From Amorphochlora amoebiformis (Eukaryota; Cercozoa; Chlorarachniophyceae), in the NCBI GenBank assembly GCA_054601695.1, contig BAAHQB010000180.1, forward strand, positions 310,001-374,000: a DNA stretch of 64,000 nt, read 5' to 3'. The position numbers and the translations under genes are program-made. Of this stretch, positions 49,495-64,000 are shown piece by piece (position 1 is the stretch's first letter; every line of letters starts with the position of its first letter). The notes below the pieces were generated by a model that did no database searches, was not told the origin of the DNA, and saw only the letters and a program-made list of their open reading frames with translations.

Positions 49495-51240
49495 CTACTA
49501 GACATAGTCAGATCGCTGACTACGTCACATTTGTAATCTCTGCGAATCGTTAGCAATAGTCATCCGAGGGAAGATCTTCCAAGGGAAGACCTTAGGTAGG
49601 GAAGGCCTTCTACGCCAGAATTTTCTTGTGAATTTAGTCATTATCATTTGCCATAATCCAAACGGACAACAGTCAATCGGACAACTACCACTGCTACGCT
49701 GACAGGTTATGAGTTTCGAAGCGACACGTACTGCCCTACTCAAGTGGACTGCCAAGCTAAAGCTTACCAAGGAGGACGACTGGACCAAAGACGCCAAGAG
49801 CGTCTCTATGATGGTGAAGGCACTTCAGCTCGAGGACTGCATGAAGCTTGGGGCACGATCCATCATGGATTGGAAGAATCCTGACGCTCTACGTCCACAG
49901 CATGTGGTTGAGATGAAGGGGGGAAATGGGAACCGAATCTCGATGGGAAAGAGGACGCGCATATAAAGTTGAGGATGCTACTGCATGCTACATTGGTGCT
50001 CACGGTGGGAGGGAAGTATGATGACATCTTACAACCGGGAGGGAGGATCCAGTGTACCTCTGGGCTCGTCTGCGCGCTGGCATCGAGGGTCCACGACTGT
50101 TTAGGATGAAGCTACAGAAGAAGTTGAATCGTCAGACGCTTGACGATTACAGCGGCGATTTCGGGACTGGCTTCGGAGATCGAGGAGACGGCGATGCACC
50201 ACCGCGGGGCAAGACCATGGACGACGAGGACAGGATCGTGGCGCTCATGATGGCTCTCCCGGAGGACGAGTACGGCTCTACACTCAGAATATTGCACTGC
50301 ACCCTACTACCTACCAAGCGGCGGTAACGGCGATCACTAGTGTGGCAGCAAGGAAGGCGGCTAACAACTATGAGACCAAGGTAAAGGATATCGTGGCGGC
50401 CGGCCATGAGCATCAAGGGACCAAGAATCTCAAGGACATGTCTGCGAAGGATCTTGCGAAGATGAAGACTAGGATCGACAAGTTGATGACCGCGAAGTCT
50501 GGGAGGCCGAAGGGAGCATCGAGGAAGTTCAGGGGCAAATGTTTCAAGTGCAAAAAGAAGGGGCACATGAAGAAGGATTGTCCATTGCTCAACGAACAAG
50601 ATGATGATGCGGAGATACTTGAGGATAGCAGCGAATCGGATTACAACTGGAGCGCGGTGGCAGGCAACTGGGGCGACGGCTCGACTGCTGGATATCTGGT
50701 GCTGACAGTGGATAGCACGAGGAGCTGTTTCGAGGACAAGCGGTACTTCAAGACCTTCAGGGTGGGAATAATCATGCTTTCAACTAAGCAACGGCGAGAC
50801 CCGAATGGAATCCAAGGGCTTTGGGGACGTTGAAGTGCCACTAAGGAATGGGAAAGTACTCAAGATGACCAATGTGGCACATTGCCCCGAAGCTGCGGCG
50901 AATTACGTGGCTCAACGGCGGCTACGTGAAGATGGATATCGACTCAGGTTCGTGGGGGAGCAGGACGACGTCTCGTATTATGAAGGATGGAGATGAGATC
51001 TGCAGGACTTCTGGGATCAAGAAGAAGCTCTTCCTCATCCCTGTGGCGAACGATGATAACCTTGGCGCATGGTTTGACGACAAGGCGAGGTGGAGATCCT
51101 TATGGAAATGGCACCTGGCACTAGGTCATACGCTAAGTAGGGTCATCAAGAAGATGGAGAAGCTGGGAGTCGTGGCTGGATTGTCGATTTCCGATGTCAA
51201 GGCGCATCTAGGTTCTATGATGTATAGTCACGAAGATATA
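49495..51240 (+). mobile_element. Truncated, frameshifted Ty1/copia retrotransposon (gag to pre-integrase)
   Basis: A leader (about 49500-49708) precedes an ATG at 49709 in a lysine-rich capsid-like frame, LLKWTAKLKLTKEDD. It shifts frame near 49960 and 50325. A gag zinc knuckle CX2CX4HX4C (CFKCKKKGHMKKDC) is encoded at 50540-50581. Downstream are a degraded protease-like Asp-Ser, then GKVLKMTNVAHCPEAAANYV and, in another frame, the GAG-pre-integrase motif WHLALGH (51109-51129). Order and motifs identify a Ty1/copia element. It is cut off at 51240 by (AT)n, with no integrase, reverse transcriptase or RNase H recognised. At least three frame changes make it inactive as read. It lies in an intron-like space of the LRR array, same strand as plus and opposite to the LRR exons around it. 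Confidence 0.82.
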
Positions 51241-52119
51241 AGAATATATATATATATATATATATAATATATAATATATATCTTTTAATATATATATATA
51301 TACACATACATGGATGTATATATATGGAAAGTATATCGGGTATACATATATATATATATATGTACGAATATATATATATATGGGAACATAACGTTAGGAC
51401 AAGTGTACGAGCAAGGATTCAATATATACATGGAGATGTTGGAGAACGAAGACTTGGAAAATTTGAAGAGGTTCGTGTACGACGACAATAGGTGTAGATA
51501 AGCAGCTATATGGCTATGCCGTGGAAATAAATATTCATAATATAATATATTATATAGAATATTACGTGATAGGCGATATCCATATATATATAGGACAATA
51601 CTGGGTATATATTATAGCAAAGCGGCTTATAGATTATGTATTATGTACACTCCGATATATACTTAATATATATTATATAATATATGATATATGCCTATGT
51701 GTGGATATAGCATATATACCCATATATATATATATATATGTTCATAGAATACACCATATCAACAGTTACATGTGCTTTGCATGTGTACTGTAGGCGTGTT
51801 AATATACCCATCAACTATGGATATATATATTCTGAGACAAAGCTGAATATGCTAAGGTAGTAGGTTTCAGTATCGGATATTATACGTATGCAAATACTAC
51901 AGGGATAATATAGTGGTGATAAGATATTATGTATATATGATATATATATGCAATATATGTATATATGATAATATATATATATCTATCCTATTGCAATTTG
52001 TATGTCAATATATATTCCTTTAATATATCTCGACAAGCAAATATCTGTGAGGGGGAGAACGATTTGACCATACCAAACACAACAAATAGAGGTACAATAC
52101 GCATATATGCATACGTATA

Positions 52120-52120
<1 letters not shown>
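51241..52120. other. AT-diluted sequence with retroelement-like scraps
   Basis: Short non-AT stretches (GAGATGTTGGAGAACGAAGA near 51433, CTGTGAGGGGGAGAACGATT near 52045) are separated by TATATA words. They may be remains of the copia pol region, but no domain can be assigned. Confidence 0.4.
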
Positions 52121-52196
<76 letters not shown>

Positions 52197-52222
52197 ATAT
52201 ATTATATATATATATATATATA

Positions 52223-52285
<63 letters not shown>

Positions 52286-52621
52286 TATATATATATATAT
52301 ATATATATATAGCTATATAATCCCTATATGTGTTGTATACCTATAGTATACATATATAATACATATACATGCAGGGTATATGTATAATATATATGAAGTA
52401 CCCAATATATAATATCTCATATAGCCATATCAGGGTGATATATATAGTGTTGGTACTATATATAACAGATATATAATGACCCTTAATATATAAGCATATA
52501 TACATAATCGTCAGATAGATATATACGCAAGGCATATATGTTGCTGGTCTTTACGGATATATGTTATAATACATGTAAATAAGATATATATATATATATA
52601 TACATATTATATATATATATA

Positions 52622-52677
<56 letters not shown>

Positions 52678-52762
52678 TATGTATATACATATATATATGT
52701 ATATATATCTACATATATATATATTCAATTGTATATATATATATTTTGGTGTGTTTGGATAC

Positions 52763-52834
52763 ATGAGTGTTTGAAAGAGTCCCACAGGGAGGCGTTGCAG
52801 CTTGTTAGAGTGGAGGTTCAATTCCTCCAAAGAT
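52763..52834 (-). CDS. LRR exon, type II
   Basis: 72 nt, encoding [10 protein letters not shown] then [13 protein letters not shown], with the last codon changed (CTCAT|GTATCC). Upstream of the copia insertion in coding direction. Confidence 0.75.
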
Positions 52835-53026
52835 CTAACGGTATTCACACTGTTGCTTGTTCATGAATACATAATACATATATATTTATAGATATGTGTA
52901 TATTGTGTAGTTGTATGCATATATAAATATATATGCCCATGATATGCATATGTATGTATGTATGTATATATACATATCTTACATGTGTGTGCCTTATATA
53001 TATATACATGTATATGTTGCGATATA

Positions 53027-53071
<45 letters not shown>

Positions 53072-53073
53072 GC

Positions 53074-53104
<31 letters not shown>

Positions 53105-53229
53105 GTATCATATAATAACATATTTATAACTATTATATTTTAATATTATACTATGTATATGTACATGTATTATATATATATGTATATGTATGCAAATACA
53201 TAATCTTTATATAAATCTATGTACGTGTA

Positions 53230-53650
53230 TGCATTATGTATATGCATATGCAGACATGCAATATGTTGTTTGTCTTAATTAAATAATAATATTTCCCTTT
53301 GCATGAAATTATGCTCTGTAAGCTCTCTCTGTGACTCATATATGCATACATATATGTATGCGTATACATATGCATATATCTATATATATATATATGCATA
53401 TATATATATATTTCGATATATGTATTTGAATATTTATGTGTATATATATATGCATGTATACACATATGTGTATATGCATGCATATGTACACATATTGTAT
53501 ATACTCATTTATCTCTCTCCATGATCACTTATCAGTCTCTCTCTTTGGGACACTCTTTTCTTAGTTTTCCTTTATCTCTCTCCCTTTATCTCTTTGCCTA
53601 TCTCTATCTCTCTCTCTCTCTCTCTCTTCTATTCATCTCATTCCCATATC
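53230..53650 (-). repeat. LRR intron block, eroded copy
   Basis: Keeps the TATGCATA region, CTCTCTTTGGGACACTCTTTT and a short CT tract. The TTGTCTCGGTCC segment is replaced by AT-rich bases. Confidence 0.75.
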
Positions 53651-53870
53651 ATGTGTCAATGTATATATATGCTTATATATATCCGTATATATATCTATAC
53701 TAACCGTGTATATGTATCTCTATCCTACATCCCTCTTCCCCAACACAGGCTGATCCCCCTTCATTCTAACTCTTTAACACTATCATCTCAGCCCTTCATC
53801 CGAGGGATTATGAACAGTTGGTTGTGTCTCATGGGATCACACATGGGGTTGTGTAGGTGGTTTGTGTTTA

Positions 53871-53945
53871 CCTGAGGTCGTCAAACGTCCTTTCATCTAG
53901 GCTCTGCAGCTGGTTGTTGTACATGAGATCAACAGTCTGAAGCGA
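53871..53945 (-). CDS. LRR exon, type I, with one extra codon
   Basis: 75 nt rather than 72, encoding [11 protein letters not shown] then [13 protein letters not shown]. The extra Asn lengthens the repeat by one residue while keeping phase. Donor CTCAG|GTAAAC. Confidence 0.72.
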
Positions 53946-53985
53946 TCTAAGGGTGGATATGTTTTCTATATATAAGATAATATAT

Positions 53986-54118
<133 letters not shown>

Positions 54119-54138
54119 TTGCATATAAATATACAAAT

Positions 54139-54177
<39 letters not shown>

Positions 54178-54286
54178 TATATATTATACGCGATACGATA
54201 ATTATATATATTATTATATATCTATAATATATGATATATCATATATGGTCGATTCTTTATATAATATACTTTGTACAATCGATATA

Positions 54287-54317
<31 letters not shown>

Positions 54318-54419
54318 GATATCTATATATATACGTCTAGTTGATTTAATAATATATATACATATTCAGCTATATATAAATATATATATAAATATATATA
54401 TGTATATATATATTATATA

Positions 54420-54468
<49 letters not shown>

Positions 54469-54479
54469 ATATATTATAA

Positions 54480-54930
54480 AACCATCCCTACTAAAGTATC
54501 CAGCCCTTAAGGGTATGTCAGTGTTGCTGTTTATATATATACACATATGCATATGTAGGTGTTATACACATATACCCTATACATCAAACGTCACTACTTT
54601 GTATATCTCTGACCCATATTCCTTGTTACCTATAGATTAATCCTTACCATAAAGGGTGGAGTACTCCATGTCCTTAGCAATCCTTAGGTTTAAGGGAATC
54701 CTTACCATAGTTCTACAAATAACCCCTACCCTAATCCTTGTAACCCTTAGGGTAATATTATCATATTATAATATAGGGTACAGGCTTAGCGTTATATTTA
54801 CGTATTATTATTTAATAGGATCCCTGTAGCCCTACCCCTAACCATGTACCCATTATAGCAAATTATGGGATCCAGACCCTAAAGCACAGAGGTTTTGACA
54901 AAGGGGTTTGTACACAGGTACACAAATACA
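54480..54930. other. Mosaic of LRR cassette, telomere-like tract and (AT)n
   Basis: Pieces of the type I 3' flank (CAGCCCTTAAGGGTATG, CAGTGTTGCTGTTT, ATCAAACGTC, AAGGGTGGAGTACTCCATG) run into pieces of the 43480-43790 tract (TCCTTAGCAATCCTT, CCATAGTTCTAC) with TATATA words inserted. The order follows both parents at once. Confidence 0.6.
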
Positions 54931-54961
54931 CCACACACATATGTGTATATATATATATATG

Positions 54962-55860
<899 letters not shown>

Positions 55861-55867
55861 TTATATA

Positions 55868-55960
55868 TGATATGAATCAGTCCCACATATGTTGCAGCTT
55901 AGATCATTGGAGGAAATACCTCCAAAGATCTATACGGTATTCACACTGTTGCTGTTCATG
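55868..55960 (-). pseudogene. Scrambled type II LRR exon
   Basis: Fragments of the type II cassette (AGTCCCACA, TTGCAGCTT, CCTCCAAAGATCT, GGTATTCACACTGTTGCTG) appear in order, but with bases lost and foreign words between them. No LRR frame remains. Confidence 0.6.
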
Positions 55961-56088
55961 AATACATAATGCATATATTTTATAGTTATGTGTATATGTG
56001 TGTAGGTGTATGCATATATAAATATATATGTGTCATGATATGCATGTGTATGTATGTATGTATATGTACATATACGTGTGTCTGCCTG

Positions 56089-57260
<1,172 letters not shown>

Positions 57261-57265
57261 TATAT

Positions 57266-57625
57266 ATCACAAACCACCTACACAACCCCATGTGTGTATC
57301 CATGAAACAGCAACACTGTCCATACCCTTAAAGGGCTGGAGGTCAGGGGTAGGGCTAGGGATGGGGTTTAGGGTTAAGGGTTAGGGGTTAGGGTCAGGGC
57401 TAGTTAGGGTTAGATAATAGTCGACGTATTACAACGCTAAGCATGGGTGACCCTGGGGTAAGGATCAGGTCAAGATTAGGGTAAGGGTTAGGGCAAGGAA
57501 TAGGGTAAAGGTTAGGGTAGAACCATGGAAAGGATTAAGGGAAGGATTGCTAAGGATCATGGAGTAGGTAAGATTTAGGGTAAGGATTAAGGTAAGGATA
57601 AAGGGAAGGACATGGTATCTAAGGG
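57266..57625 (+). repeat. Type I flank without its exon, then a telomere-like tract
   Basis: CACAAACCACCTACACAACC and the rest of the type I 3' flank start abruptly out of (AT)n at 57269, with the LRR exon missing. A TTAGGG-like tract follows (57340-57600; GGGTTTAGGGTTAAGGGTTA). It matches the 43480-43790 tract in reverse complement, including GGATTGCTAAGGATCATGGA. Confidence 0.8.
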
Positions 57626-57639
57626 CTATATTGAATATA

Positions 57640-58117
<478 letters not shown>

Positions 58118-58119
58118 AT

Positions 58120-58330
58120 ATTGAAGAAGAGAATATTAAGAGTAATTAGAGTCGAGGGAGTTATCTCATAACACAACCAGCTGAGAGAACAAGGGGTTTG
58201 AACTGGTAAGACAAACCACCTACAAACCCCAGAGAGTGATCCATAGAGGGGGGCAACAGCAACAGATAGAGAAGGGCTGGAGGATATAGGATGGGAGTTA
58301 GGACAATAAGAATTTAGGTTAGATAGCATA
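58120..58330. other. Interdigitated mosaic of CT/GA block and type I LRR cassette
   Basis: GA-block words (GAAGAAGAGAATATTAAGAG, GAGTCGAGG, AACAAGGGGTTTGAACTGG) alternate with type I words (GAGTTATCTC, CAACCAGCTG, ACAAACCACCTAC, GGGCTGGAGG) every 10-25 bases. Each parent's order is kept. Confidence 0.6.
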
Positions 58331-58770
58331 TTAGACAGAGACAGAAGAGAGAGAGAGGCAGATATAGGCAAAGGGAGAGAGAGAAAGAAGGGGGGACAGA
58401 GACAGAGGGAAGAGAGAGAGAGATAGAGAGAGAGAGATGGAGAGATAGGCAAAGAGAGAGGGAGAGAGATAAAGGAAAACCAAGAAAAGAGTGTCCCAAA
58501 GAGAGGGACTGATAGTGAGGAAGAGATAAATGAGTATATACAATATGTGTACATATGCATGCCTATTCACATTTGTGTATACATGCACATACATACACAT
58601 ATAAATATTCATATACACATATACAAATATATATATACATGCATACATATATCCATAGATATATGCATATGTATACGCATACATACATGTATGCATGTAT
58701 GAGACACAGAGAGAGCTTGAGAGATAGGTGGGAAAAGGGAAATAGGACCGAGACAACGAGGAAGAAAAAC
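58330..58770 (+). repeat. LRR intron block, inverted orientation
   Basis: GA-rich tract, TATGCATA words, then GGACCGAGACAACGAGGAAG at 58745. It is the reverse complement of 45575-46140, consistent with the plus-strand half of the array. Confidence 0.85.
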
Positions 58771-58930
58771 AACATATTGCATACATATGCATATACATAA
58801 TGCATACACGTACATAGATTTATATAAATATTATGTATTTGCATACATATACATATAGATACTAATACATGTACATATACATACATATAATGAATTAAAA
58901 ATAAAGTAATAGTTCTAAAAATATATGCAT

Positions 58931-58977
<47 letters not shown>

Positions 58978-59161
58978 TATATGCACACATACATATATAT
59001 ACAGACACACACACATATATGTACATATACATACATACACACACATGCATATCATGACACATATATATTTATATATGCATACACCTACACAAATATACAC
59101 ATATCTACAAATATATATGCATTATGTATTCATGAATAAGCAACAGTGTGAATACCGTTAG

Positions 59162-59233
59162 ATCTTTGGAGAGATTGAACCTCTGGAATAACAAGCTGCA
59201 ACGCCTCCCTGTGGGACTCTTTCAAACACTCAA
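59162..59233 (+). CDS. LRR exon, type II, plus strand
   Basis: 72 nt, acceptor AATACCGTTAG, donor CTCAA|GTATCC, encoding [10 protein letters not shown] then [13 protein letters not shown]. Nearly identical to 47801-47872 but in the opposite orientation. Confidence 0.78.
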
Positions 59234-59269
59234 GTATCCAAACACACCAAATAGATATACATTAGAATT

Positions 59270-59870
<601 letters not shown>

Positions 59871-60147
59871 ATTCACTCAGTTGTTTCCGTACAGCCCTTC
59901 CTAGGTTCTGTATACACATATATATATATATATGTATATTTATGTGTGTGAGGTGTATGTATTTATGTATATGTGTTCCCCATGTAAAATCGTTGCGTCT
60001 TCATATCCCATATATTTATATATGCGTACAGTATACATATATATAAATATAGTATAATATATATATATATGTATATATACACACATACATATATATATAT
60101 ATATGCATATATATTTATATATATATATATATGTACAAAAACACACA

Positions 60148-60192
<45 letters not shown>

Positions 60193-60194
60193 AC

Positions 60195-60300
60195 ATAATG
60201 TTGAATATAAACATCGAGTGATCAATACAGTACTCCACGTTAGATTACCAGATGTTCTCTCAAAACAACCAGCTGCAGACAATGACAAATATATGACGTT
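60195..60300 (+). pseudogene. Decayed type I LRR exon
   Basis: Words of the type I cassette survive in order (GTTGAATA, CAGTACTCCAC, TTAGATTACCAG, AACAACCAGCTGCAGA), but with deletions and insertions that destroy the LRR frame. Confidence 0.5.
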
Positions 60301-60392
60301 TTATATCACAGTAAGTTGCTTATAACCCCATGTATAATATATATATAATATATAACATATATATATGTATATATATATATACATTATATATT

Positions 60393-60434
<42 letters not shown>

Positions 60435-60471
60435 GACACCGTGTGTGTTTAGTACATATACATACATATAC

Positions 60472-60527
<56 letters not shown>

Positions 60528-60549
60528 CATATATATATAATAGCATGCG

Positions 60550-61720
60550 CCATATATATATATATACAGGTAATCATGCTATATGGGTTAGGGTATAAGA
60601 TATATATGTATATAGGGTATATATGTTAGTATATATATTATGAACATTATTATATACATAAGCATATATATATATATATATATATCATATATATATATAA
60701 CATATATATATATATATATGTAATATATAGATTATGCATATGTATACCCTTATATGTATGCATGGTATACATTGATAATATAGGGATACAGAGATACTAG
60801 GGTAAGGCATATGGGATATAGATAATATATAGATTGAATACATAGTAATATATATATATAGTATATATATATATAAGCACATATACATATATATATAGGA
60901 TCAGGATATTACATGCATACACGTATGCAAGGATATAGGGGTATATAGTATAAATGGTATGCTATTATATATATACATATATATATATCCCTATGTATAT
61001 ATATCGTTGCGTAATATAATATTTAAGAAGGACATAATATGGGACCCTATAGATGGAAGATAGGATATAATATATTAAGGATGGGGTATATATGACATAT
61101 ATATAGAATATAATATATCGAATATATATATTCCATATACGAATATGTATATATATATATATATAGTATGTCCGATATATATATATTATATACATATAAT
61201 ATTATAAATACACATATATGCATATATTCTACAAATATATAGAGCTCTTACATATATAATATATTATGTTATACATGGGTACTCCATATATACATAATAT
61301 GTGACATTATTATATGCCATGCAACATGAATAGCCTTATACGTAAATACTGTACCTCATATAATACAAACACGCTATACGTATATGTATCCACATATATC
61401 ATATACCTATATATTAGGGCTGGAGGTATGGGATAAATATATGATGGGTATATATATACATATCTATATAGTATATATATATATATATATATATAGGGTA
61501 TATTATATAATATAGTATAATATATATAGTATATATATATATATATATATATATTGTATTACAACCTATGATATATGTATCTATATATAGATATATCCAT
61601 ATTAGTGTACATAAGGGATGTACTATACAGGCTTAGATATAGGCATAATATACAGGGCGTTGAACGATAATATATGTAATATATATATGTATATTTTCAG
61701 GACACGCTATAATACGATTC
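60550..61720. other. AT-diluted sequence with GGGTATA words
   Basis: Mostly TATA with scattered TTAGGG-, GGATATAGGG- and TACATG-like fragments. It looks like a telomere-like or LRR intron tract heavily mixed with AT. No coding signal. Confidence 0.4.
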
Positions 61721-61784
61721 CTTATATATATATATATATATGTATATCATTGTATATATTGCTATGATATGTACATGCAGTATA

Positions 61785-61873
<89 letters not shown>

Positions 61874-62013
61874 GTATATATTTGTAATACATATAGACAT
61901 ATTTGTAATATAAATATATATGTATGTGTATAACATATATATATATATCGTTACATTATATTTACATTATATGTATATATATATACATATACATATATAT
62001 AGGATCCATGAAT

Positions 62014-62106
<93 letters not shown>

Positions 62107-62135
62107 TATATATAACCGAGTGTATACTACGGGAG

Positions 62136-62201
62136 ATCGCTGAGATATATTTAGGCAACAACCAGTGCAGAGCCTTGACAAAGGGACGTTTTGACGAATC
62201 T

Positions 62202-62206
<5 letters not shown>
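62136..62206 (+). pseudogene. Degenerate type I LRR exon
   Basis: ATCGCTGAGATATATTTAGG is followed by CAACAACCAG, TGCAGAGCCTTGACAAAGGG and ACGTTTTGACG. Two small indels break the frame and the donor is lost into (AT)n. Confidence 0.65.
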
Positions 62207-62248
<42 letters not shown>

Positions 62249-62261
62249 ACATGTATATATT

Positions 62262-62294
<33 letters not shown>

Positions 62295-62339
62295 ATATAT
62301 AGATATATATAATATTTAAATATATATGTATGTATATAG

Positions 62340-62375
<36 letters not shown>

Positions 62376-62392
62376 ATATATATGTTTATATA

Positions 62393-62435
<43 letters not shown>

Positions 62436-62436
62436 A

Positions 62437-62501
<65 letters not shown>

Positions 62502-62546
62502 CGCTTGTTGAATTGAACCGAGTGTGAAACAGTATTCTACCCTTAG

Positions 62547-62618
62547 ATCGCTCAGGGAGTTGTATCTCAATAACAACGAGCTGCAGAGCCTTGACAAAGG
62601 GACGTTCGACGACCTCAA
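62547..62618 (+). CDS. LRR exon, type I, plus strand
   Basis: 72 nt, acceptor CTACCCTTAG, donor CTCAA|GTAATC, encoding [10 protein letters not shown] then [13 protein letters not shown]. The standard type I flank and a TTAGGG-like tract (62697-62752) follow. Confidence 0.75.
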
Positions 62619-62696
62619 GTAATCACAAACCACCTACACAACCCCATGTGTGTTTCCATGAAACAGTTACACTGTCCATAGCATTAAAAAGGGCTG

Positions 62697-62752
62697 GAGG
62701 TCAGGGGTAGGGCTAGGGATGTGGTTAGGGTTAAGGGTTAGGTGTTAGGATA
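62697..62752 (+). repeat. Short telomere-like tract after LRR exon 62547
   Basis: GGGTAGGGCTAGGGATGTGG and TTAGGGTTAAGGGTTAGG, the same position relative to the exon as the longer tracts, then joined directly to the GA-rich block. Confidence 0.8.
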
Positions 62753-62754
62753 AA

Positions 62755-63150
62755 GAAGGGGGGATAGAGACAGAGGAAGAGAGAGAGAGAGATAGAGAGA
62801 TAAGCAAAGAGAGAGGAAAAACCAAGAAGAGTGCCCTTAAGAGAGAGACTAATAGTGAAGAAAAGATAAATGAGTATATATACATATATTATGCGTACAT
62901 ATAAATACATATGCACATATGCATATACATGCATACATATACACATATGTGTATACATGAACATATATACACACATACATATTCATATACACATATGCAA
63001 ATATATATACATGCATACGTATATACATAGATATGTGCATGTGTATACGCATGCATATATCTATGCATGTATGAGACACAGAGAGAGCTTGAGACATAGG
63101 TGGGAAAAGGTAAGACTGAGACAACGAGGAAGAAAAATAACATATTGCAT
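62755..63150 (+). repeat. LRR intron block, inverted orientation, second copy
   Basis: GA tract fused to the TTAGGG-like tract, then TATGCATA words and GACTGAGACAACGAGGAAGA at 63113. A short version of the block. Confidence 0.85.
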
Positions 63151-63597
63151 ACATATGCATATATATATATATATACATATTCATAAACGTACATAGATTT
63201 ATATAAATATTATGTATTTGCATACATATACATATAGATACTAATACATGTACAAATACGTACATGTTATTAATTAAAATAAAGTAATAGTTGTAAAAAT
63301 ATATGCATACACACACAAACATATTATATTTATATGTATATATGTAAATATATATGTGTATATGTATATATATATATATATATACATATGTACATACATA
63401 TGCACACATACATAAATATATACAGACGCACACACGTCTATGTGCATGTGCATACAAAATTTGACACATACATATTTATATATATTTATTTGACACATAC
63501 ATATTTATATATGCATACACCTACACATATATACACATAACTATAAATATATATGTATTATGTATTCATGAACAAGCAACAGTGTGAATACCGTTAG

Positions 63598-63669
63598 ATC
63601 TTTGGAGGAATTGGACCTCTCGGATAACAAGCTGCAACGCCTCCCTGTGGGACTCTTTCAAACACCCAA
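63598..63669 (+). CDS. LRR exon, type II, plus strand
   Basis: 72 nt, encoding [10 protein letters not shown] then [13 protein letters not shown]; acceptor AATACCGTTAG, donor CCCAA|GTATCC. The array probably continues beyond the window. Confidence 0.76.
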
Positions 63670-63698
63670 GTATCCAAACACACCAAATAAATATACGT

Positions 63699-64000
<302 letters not shown>

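Overview
This window is nuclear DNA of an intron-rich eukaryote. Long (AT)n microsatellites fill the larger introns and most intergenic space, and unique coding sequence survives as islands between them. Features in favour of this reading are GT-AG introns with matching phases, C2H2, PH, NHL and LRR domain genes, a decayed Ty1/copia element, a decayed PIF/Harbinger element, and degenerate TTAGGG-like tracts. From general knowledge this fits a holozoan protist, perhaps an ichthyosporean of the Sphaeroforma type. That assignment is inference and cannot be proved here. The very many Tyr/Ile-rich open frames are (AT)n read as protein and are not genes.

Left third (1-26.7 kb). Chaining splice sites by phase gave four genes. 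(1) A plus-strand NHL beta-propeller gene, 1610-4807, five exons, 5' partial. (2) A minus-strand gene, 11781-5564, six exons, 1,288 residues, with a long disordered N-terminal part and two perfect C2H2 zinc fingers encoded by very short exons. (3) A divergent plus-strand gene, 12679-20715, eleven exons, about 752 residues, disordered and then ending in a PH domain built from five small exons. Four more phase-compatible exons (21678-23147) with a C2-like start may belong to it. (4) An intronless 440-residue gene, 25372-26694, with NPF motifs and S/T-P sites. Genes 2 and 3 are head to head across about 0.9 kb.

Middle (26.7-41.9 kb). This part is mainly repeats. A convergent pair of open frames looks like a decayed Harbinger element (an accessory protein and a DDE transposase, 28.6-31.1 kb). 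It is followed by minisatellites, a 0.6 kb GA tract, and four copies of a purine-rich segmental repeat (36.5-41.3 kb).

Right third (41.8-64 kb). This is an array of leucine-rich-repeat exons. Each exon is 72 nt, encodes one 24-residue LRR, and has the same phase at both ends, so exons can be added or lost without breaking the frame. Two sequence types alternate, together with conserved intron pieces: a CT/GA block, a TTAGGG-like tract and a short unique segment. The cassettes point to the minus strand from 41.8 to 55.9 kb and to the plus strand from 57 to 63.7 kb. A truncated copia element sits inside the array at 49.7-51.2 kb. Several copies between 51 and 62 kb are odd fine-scale mosaics of two unrelated parents, which may be an assembly artefact.

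No rRNA, tRNA, CRISPR array or prokaryotic operon structure was seen.
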